Shown piece after piece: positions 7,039 through 10,496 of a stretch of 10,496 nt of DNA. The notes beneath the pieces were generated by a model. It saw only the letters and a program-made list of their open reading frames with translations, had not been told where the DNA came from and did not search any database. A program made the position numbers and the translations under genes. The first letter of the stretch is position 1. Each line of letters opens with the position of its first letter. This DNA comes from Gymnopus androsaceus JB14 (Eukaryota; Basidiomycota; Agaricomycetes; Agaricales; Omphalotaceae): contig ML770333.1 of assembly GCA_009733575.1 (NCBI GenBank), forward strand, positions 1-10,496, written 5' to 3'.

Positions 7039-7702
7039 AATTCCAAATATCCCATTAAGTGTCAGGGAATGTTTTGCAAAATATCCCAATAAAAATTAAT
7101 CAGTGTTTTCTGGCCATTGAGTGGTGGCTGTGCAAAGTTATGATGCTGATCCTATTAGGTAAGCCATTCTTCAGCCTTTCTGATGCTTTATGTAAGGTCC
7201 AATCAATTTTTACAGCCACTGTAGCACTGCCAAATTTGGCAATTCTATATCTCAACTTTCAAGAACAAGGCATTGTGGGAAAAAACTGACACCCCCCCCT
7301 TTAATTCCATCTGATGTTTCTCTATCCAACTCTGACCTTAACCCTAACCCTAATCCTACTCCTAACCTAGTAATAGTGGGGGCAAGCCGCCGCACCCCCA
7401 TTTTTATCCTTATCCCTTACCCCTAACCCCAACCCCTAAACCCTAACCTATGCAAACCCAAGGTTTGGCAATGTTTTTTCAGGTAACCCTAGTTAACCCT
7501 AATACTGATATTTGCCAAATATTTTTCAATCTTTTTTTGTGATATTTTCCCTGTTTTTGACAAATATTTTGCAAAGAATGCAAAGTTCTGCTCCCTATCA
7601 GAATACTTGGCAAATAGCCAGGCAGCCCAACTTTTGTACTCCTTATTCTTATCAAGTCAAATTGCAAAACATTCCCCAACACTTATTGGGATATTTGGAA
7701 TT
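7039..7702. mobile_element. 664-bp inverted-repeat element
   Basis: Terminal inverted repeats of 41 bp, 7039-7079 against 7662-7702, differ at three positions by eye. Both begin AATTCCAAATATCCCA and contain GGGAATGTTTTGCAA. A second ATATCCCAATAA follows just inside the left end. No target duplication is obvious and no transposase is seen. The middle holds telomere-like CCCTAA repeats and a C8 tract. Non-autonomous; family not recognised. Confidence 0.75.
7339..7505 (+). repeat. interstitial telomere-like CCCTAA repeats
   Basis: Exact and near units TTAACCCTAACCCTAATCCT at 7339-7358, then ACCCCTAACCCCAACCCC and AAACCCTAACC near 7419-7448, and TAACCCTAGTTAACCCTAA near 7483-7501. CCCTAA/TTAGGG is the common fungal telomere unit. 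Here the tract is degenerate, broken up and internal to an inverted-repeat element, so it is not a chromosome end. Confidence 0.7.
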
Positions 7703-9017
7703 TATGTAACCAGATCTAGTGGTTTAGTAACTTTACTTCACCTCACGAGTCTGTGAAGCCAGCTCAGTTATTGTTACAATCTGTATCATTAGTTAGCTAC
7801 ATATAGAGGCCTTCAAAGTAAATATACTCTCCTCTGCCAGCCTGACCTTTAACATGTGGGCACTGCTCCCGGACTCCCACCTGACCTAGTCCATGATAAG
7901 CTGGTAGAGCGTGCTTATCAGAGGATAAGCTAAACATGGCTTGAGAGTCAGCAGCGCAATGTTAAGTGCTTTCAACCTTTTGGAGTCAACTCTCATAGCC
8001 ATTGCTCCTATATCAGTCTTTTTGAGCCTCCCATCCAACCATTCCTGGCTCCTTTCTTAACTTTTGGGAACTAAAATTTTCAAAAAATATCTAGAAAACT
8101 AATATTATATAAAAAAATTCTAGTACCAGCGTCTTCCAACGTTTCAGCTTTGACTGCATGTTTGCTATTTTTTTAAAATAATTTGCCCACCCGCGCGGGC
8201 CAAGCCCCAGCCAAACCCTTCAGTCTAAGATAGACAGATACTTGTATTTACTAGTACCGTCTCCTCACATATTTCTACATAGCTCTCATAAGAGTGCTCC
8301 TAGCTTATCCAACAGTGCTCGCACCCTAACTGCCTAACCCAAACCTAACCACTGACAAAAGCAAAGAGCCAATCCCTAACCAAGACTAACTAACCCTAAC
8401 AGGAACAAAATTAAATTAAAAAGAAGCAAGGTGGGATTTGAACCCTGCTAGCAAAAATAAATGGGTGCTTATAATGCATACTGTGTTTTTCTCTAACAAG
8501 CATGTAAGTATAAAGAGTCTGTTCAGCCAACTATTTTGTGGATTTACAATTTACGATTTGCAATTTCTGAGAACCATTGGTAAGCAAATTCGTGGGAGAC
8601 TCATCTATTCCAATGGATTCTGATCATGTTCTGAGTCTTCCAACATCTTCATGTCACCATTGACAGCGAGCAAACATGGTTCAAGTGCTGCATCAAATGG
8701 TTACCGACAACCCTAGAATGGGTGGACAAGGCCACCAAACCCTAAAATGCTTCATCAAATCATGCAATTGCTTACTAATGCTTCTCAGAAATCATAAATT
8801 GTAAATGAGAAATCCAAAAAATAGTTGGCCGAACAGACTCTAAGTATCAGGCTCCCAAAGCCATCCCTGCTAGGAGGAGTATGGCTGAAGCATGTGATCA
8901 AACAAAGTTTGAATACTCCTCGTAGAGGGGCTGGAACAACTGTTCCGGCATTTCCGGCATCTGGTGCCGAGTACTGCCAAAAACAAGTGCTTAAATTTTT
9001 TTTGGCGCAGTCGTTCT
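7703..9017. other. gene-poor stretch with minor repeats
   Basis: No protein family is recognised. A degenerate CCCTAAC-like patch spans about 8323-8400. CCCGCGCGGG at 8190-8199 is a short perfect palindrome. TTTACAATTTACGATTTGC near 8544-8562 and its inverted relative near 8783-8812 are a weak inverted pair. Around 7894-7930 TGATAAGC, GCTTATCA and GATAAGC could pair in two exclusive ways. Open frames near 8438-8623 and 8825-9025 show no family features. Confidence 0.4.
8323..8400 (+). repeat. degenerate telomere-like tract
   Basis: It contains CACCCTAACTGCCTAACCCA, CCTAACC, ATCCCTAACC and CTAACCCTAAC separated by unrelated bases. It has the same strand polarity as the tract at 7339-7505 but is more decayed. 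Confidence 0.5.
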
Positions 9018-9399
9018 CACACTGAAAGTGCAAAAAAATCCGCTTGAACGAAATACTAACTAATTTATAAACTTTTGTATCAAAAATCACTTATAAGTGA
9101 AAATCTGAGTGAAATTTGATTATTCAGTCGAACGGTCTTGTTTAGTGAAAATATACATATCAGTACAGTATTTAGATAAACTGAAGAAGGGTCTGAATTA
9201 TAGCATATCTGAACTCCTGAAATGGTAAATGATCTGTCATATATGCTATAATTCAGACCCTTCTTCAGTTTATCTAAATACTGTACTGATATGTATATTT
9301 TCACTAAACAAGACCGTTCGACTGAATAATCAAATTTCACTCAGATTTATAAATCAGTGAGTATTTTGTTCGAGCGGATTTTTTTGCACTTTCAGCGTG
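9018..9399. mobile_element. foldback element with 108-bp perfect arms
   Basis: 9101-9208 and 9241-9348 are exact reverse complements over 108 bp, with a 32-bp spacer. Outside them the inverted repeat goes on at lower identity to CACACTGAAAGTGC (9018) and its counterpart GCACTTTCAGCGTG (ending 9399). The left arm has about 32 extra bases at 9070-9101, including the palindrome TCACTTATAAGTGA. Almost the whole element folds on itself, as in foldback-type MITEs. No target duplication is clear. The open frames inside are by-products of the palindrome. Confidence 0.85.
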
Positions 9400-9788
9400 C
9401 CTGGAGGATTCTCATGTTTGGAATGATCTGATTGGCTGTTGGTCACTTATCCGCGTGATCTCAATATTGCTCATTAAAATCCTCACGCAAGTACAGCTAG
9501 CTTTGGGAGACTGTCTAAGTATAAGTATTAAGAGACTGTTACAGTACCTCAGGATTTTTGGAGTTGGCTTCCGTTTTTCGAAGCAGCTGTAATGTAGTAC
9601 TGTGTTACTTTAGCATGGTTACCATTGGTAAACATCTCAGTACTACATGCTTACGATGTTAGCAATTGGAGGCACTCCGCTGGATGCACTGCAAGCATCT
9701 TCATGGAAATTTCTCAAACTCTACCTTGCGACTTTGTCCCCATCTTTGAGGTCAGCATAAATCAAACAGTCAGCTCACTTGCTCAATA
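9400..9788. other. intergenic stretch with one small inverted pair
   Basis: No gene is recognised. ATGTAGTACTG (9592-9602) and CAGTACTACAT (9638-9648) are an exact 11-bp inverted pair around 35 bp. The open frame at 9625-9837 runs into the next element and has no family features. Confidence 0.4.
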
Positions 9789-10054
9789 CTGTATCGTTTC
9801 GAATTTAAGTTCAGTAATGCGTAACGTGGGGTGCTGAACTGGGGTGATTTTTATTTTCGTAATGCGTAACATCGGCCTTTGAACTATGATTTTTCGGCGC
9901 TTATACACACAAATTTTGCGGCCGGCGCTTCCGGCCACTATATTTGAACTGAATTTTAATGTGTCACGCTGCCTAACGGCAGCTGAACTCTGAACTGAAT
10001 GTGTCCTAGCCGTAACGCGTAACATCGGCTGAACTTATTTTCGAAATGATACAG
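9789..10054. mobile_element. 266-bp MITE with TA duplication
   Basis: The ends CTGTATCGTTTCGAATTTAA.. (from 9789) and ..TTCGAAATGATACAG (to 10054) are inverted copies over 26 bp with three mismatches, and TA flanks both (9787-9788, 10055-10056). Inside, a unit GTAAYGCGTAAC followed at short distance by TGAACT appears near 9816, 9859 and 10011, and TGAACT alone also recurs near 9943 and 9983. These look like subterminal repeats of the kind transposases bind. The minus-strand open frame at 9783-10025 is a by-product of the repeats. Confidence 0.75.
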
Positions 10055-10056
10055 TA

Positions 10057-10496
10057 GTGCAACCTAGACATTTGATGCTGTACCTCAGCCCTCTCCTCTT
10101 CTCTTCTCGTTTCCGATAAAAGTCAACGATCAGATTTGCTGTTTCGTGCAACGGCGCACCCGATGTTTTCACCTCTCATAAACATGACAGTTATGCTTCC
10201 TCCTAGTGTTCTTCCTGCTGCTTCGTTTCATTGTAATTCCGCTGTCGTCGCGCTAGTGTGCTGAATGATCATTATTGAGTGAATATACTGCTCTTGAAAA
10301 CGATTGTTCAGCCGTGCACACAATTCCTTCCTTCCCCGCACGGGTTTGAGTGAATATGTATTGAATACAACTTGCTCTTGAAACGATTGCTCAGCCGTGC
10401 ACACAATTCCTTCCTTCCCCGCACGGGTTTGCTGAGTGAGCTCGTGGACCGGTAATAAAAGCTCCTTTCTGGCCCGAGGTGTCTAGGTGTCTAATC
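10057..10496. other. right-edge region, no gene recognised
   Basis: It is richer in CT runs (CCTCTCCTCTTCTCTTCTCG near 10090) and in CpG than the centre of the window, and ends with GGTAATAAAAGCTCC near 10451. This could be the promoter side of a gene beyond the right edge, but no start codon with a convincing frame is present. Confidence 0.3.
10291..10430 (+). repeat. tandem duplication, unit about 83 bp
   Basis: CTCTTGAAAACGATTGTTCA and the following CCGTGCACACAATTCC..CGCACGGGTTT (10291-10347) recur at 10375-10430 with two small differences; the CAGCCGTG anchors are 83 bp apart. The unit contains GCCGTGCA and GCACGGG, which are partly inverted. No coding sense is seen. Confidence 0.8.

Noticed and set aside
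8425..8445. tRNA T-arm/B-box-like GGGTTCAAATCCCACC on the minus strand
   Set aside because: The T stem pairs poorly, no matching acceptor stem or full cloverleaf could be built from the flanks, and the spacing to an anticodon-like arm is too long.
9080..9340. Minus-strand frame of 86 codons
   Set aside because: It is produced by the perfect palindrome of the foldback element, not by a gene.
9783..10025. Minus-strand frame with repeated MLRIT/TLRIT residues
   Set aside because: The repeats follow from the GTAAYGCGTAAC units of the MITE; no protein family is suggested.
1..10496. CRISPR array or prokaryotic operon
   Set aside because: No regular short repeats with unique spacers; introns and NACHT-ankyrin architecture point to a fungus.

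Overview
The window looks like nuclear DNA of a filamentous fungus, probably an ascomycete of the Pezizomycotina. It holds one large gene of the fungal NOD-like receptor (NLR) type, a NACHT NTPase followed by ankyrin repeats of the 'YGTALQAAA' style, cut by short introns (54, 69 and 61 nt) with GT..AG ends. The rest is AT-leaning, gene-poor DNA with several short non-autonomous inverted-repeat elements and degenerate CCCTAA tracts. This is a repeat-rich accessory region. The species cannot be named from the sequence.

Layout. 1-595: upstream region with a possible TATA box and two possible small 5' exons. 596-2026: NACHT module (P-loop, Walker B, sensor-type motif, C-terminal 'AHSSVKDFL' block). 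2027-2261: a 235-bp inverted-repeat element between the NACHT and ankyrin parts. 2262-2846: NACHT-ankyrin linker and first ankyrins, with a frame slip, an in-frame TAA and a G7 frameshift. 2847-4538: long ankyrin ORF ending in a nearly identical 198-bp tandem array. 4539-5768: a 1,230-bp element with perfect 18-bp terminal inverted repeats (TIRs) and a TA target duplication, inserted in an ankyrin codon; 5771-5841 is the cut-off continuation of the array. 5861-6380: a second TA-flanked element. 6381-7038: nothing recognised. 7039-7702: a third inverted-repeat element containing telomere-like repeats. 7703-9017: no gene seen. 9018-9399: a foldback element with 108-bp perfect arms. 9789-10054: another TA-flanked miniature element. 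10291-10430: a tandem duplication.

How it fits together. The NACHT and ankyrin parts were once one receptor gene: a nucleotide-dependent oligomerisation switch plus a ligand-sensing repeat array. As read here it cannot give a full-length product. Both the unspliced reading and the best splice rescue of the first element end before the ankyrins. At least five lesions are visible and two of them are element insertions. The near-identity of the 198-bp repeats is typical of the recombining sensor arrays of fungal NLRs, so the locus may be a recently broken allele whose intact form exists in other strains.
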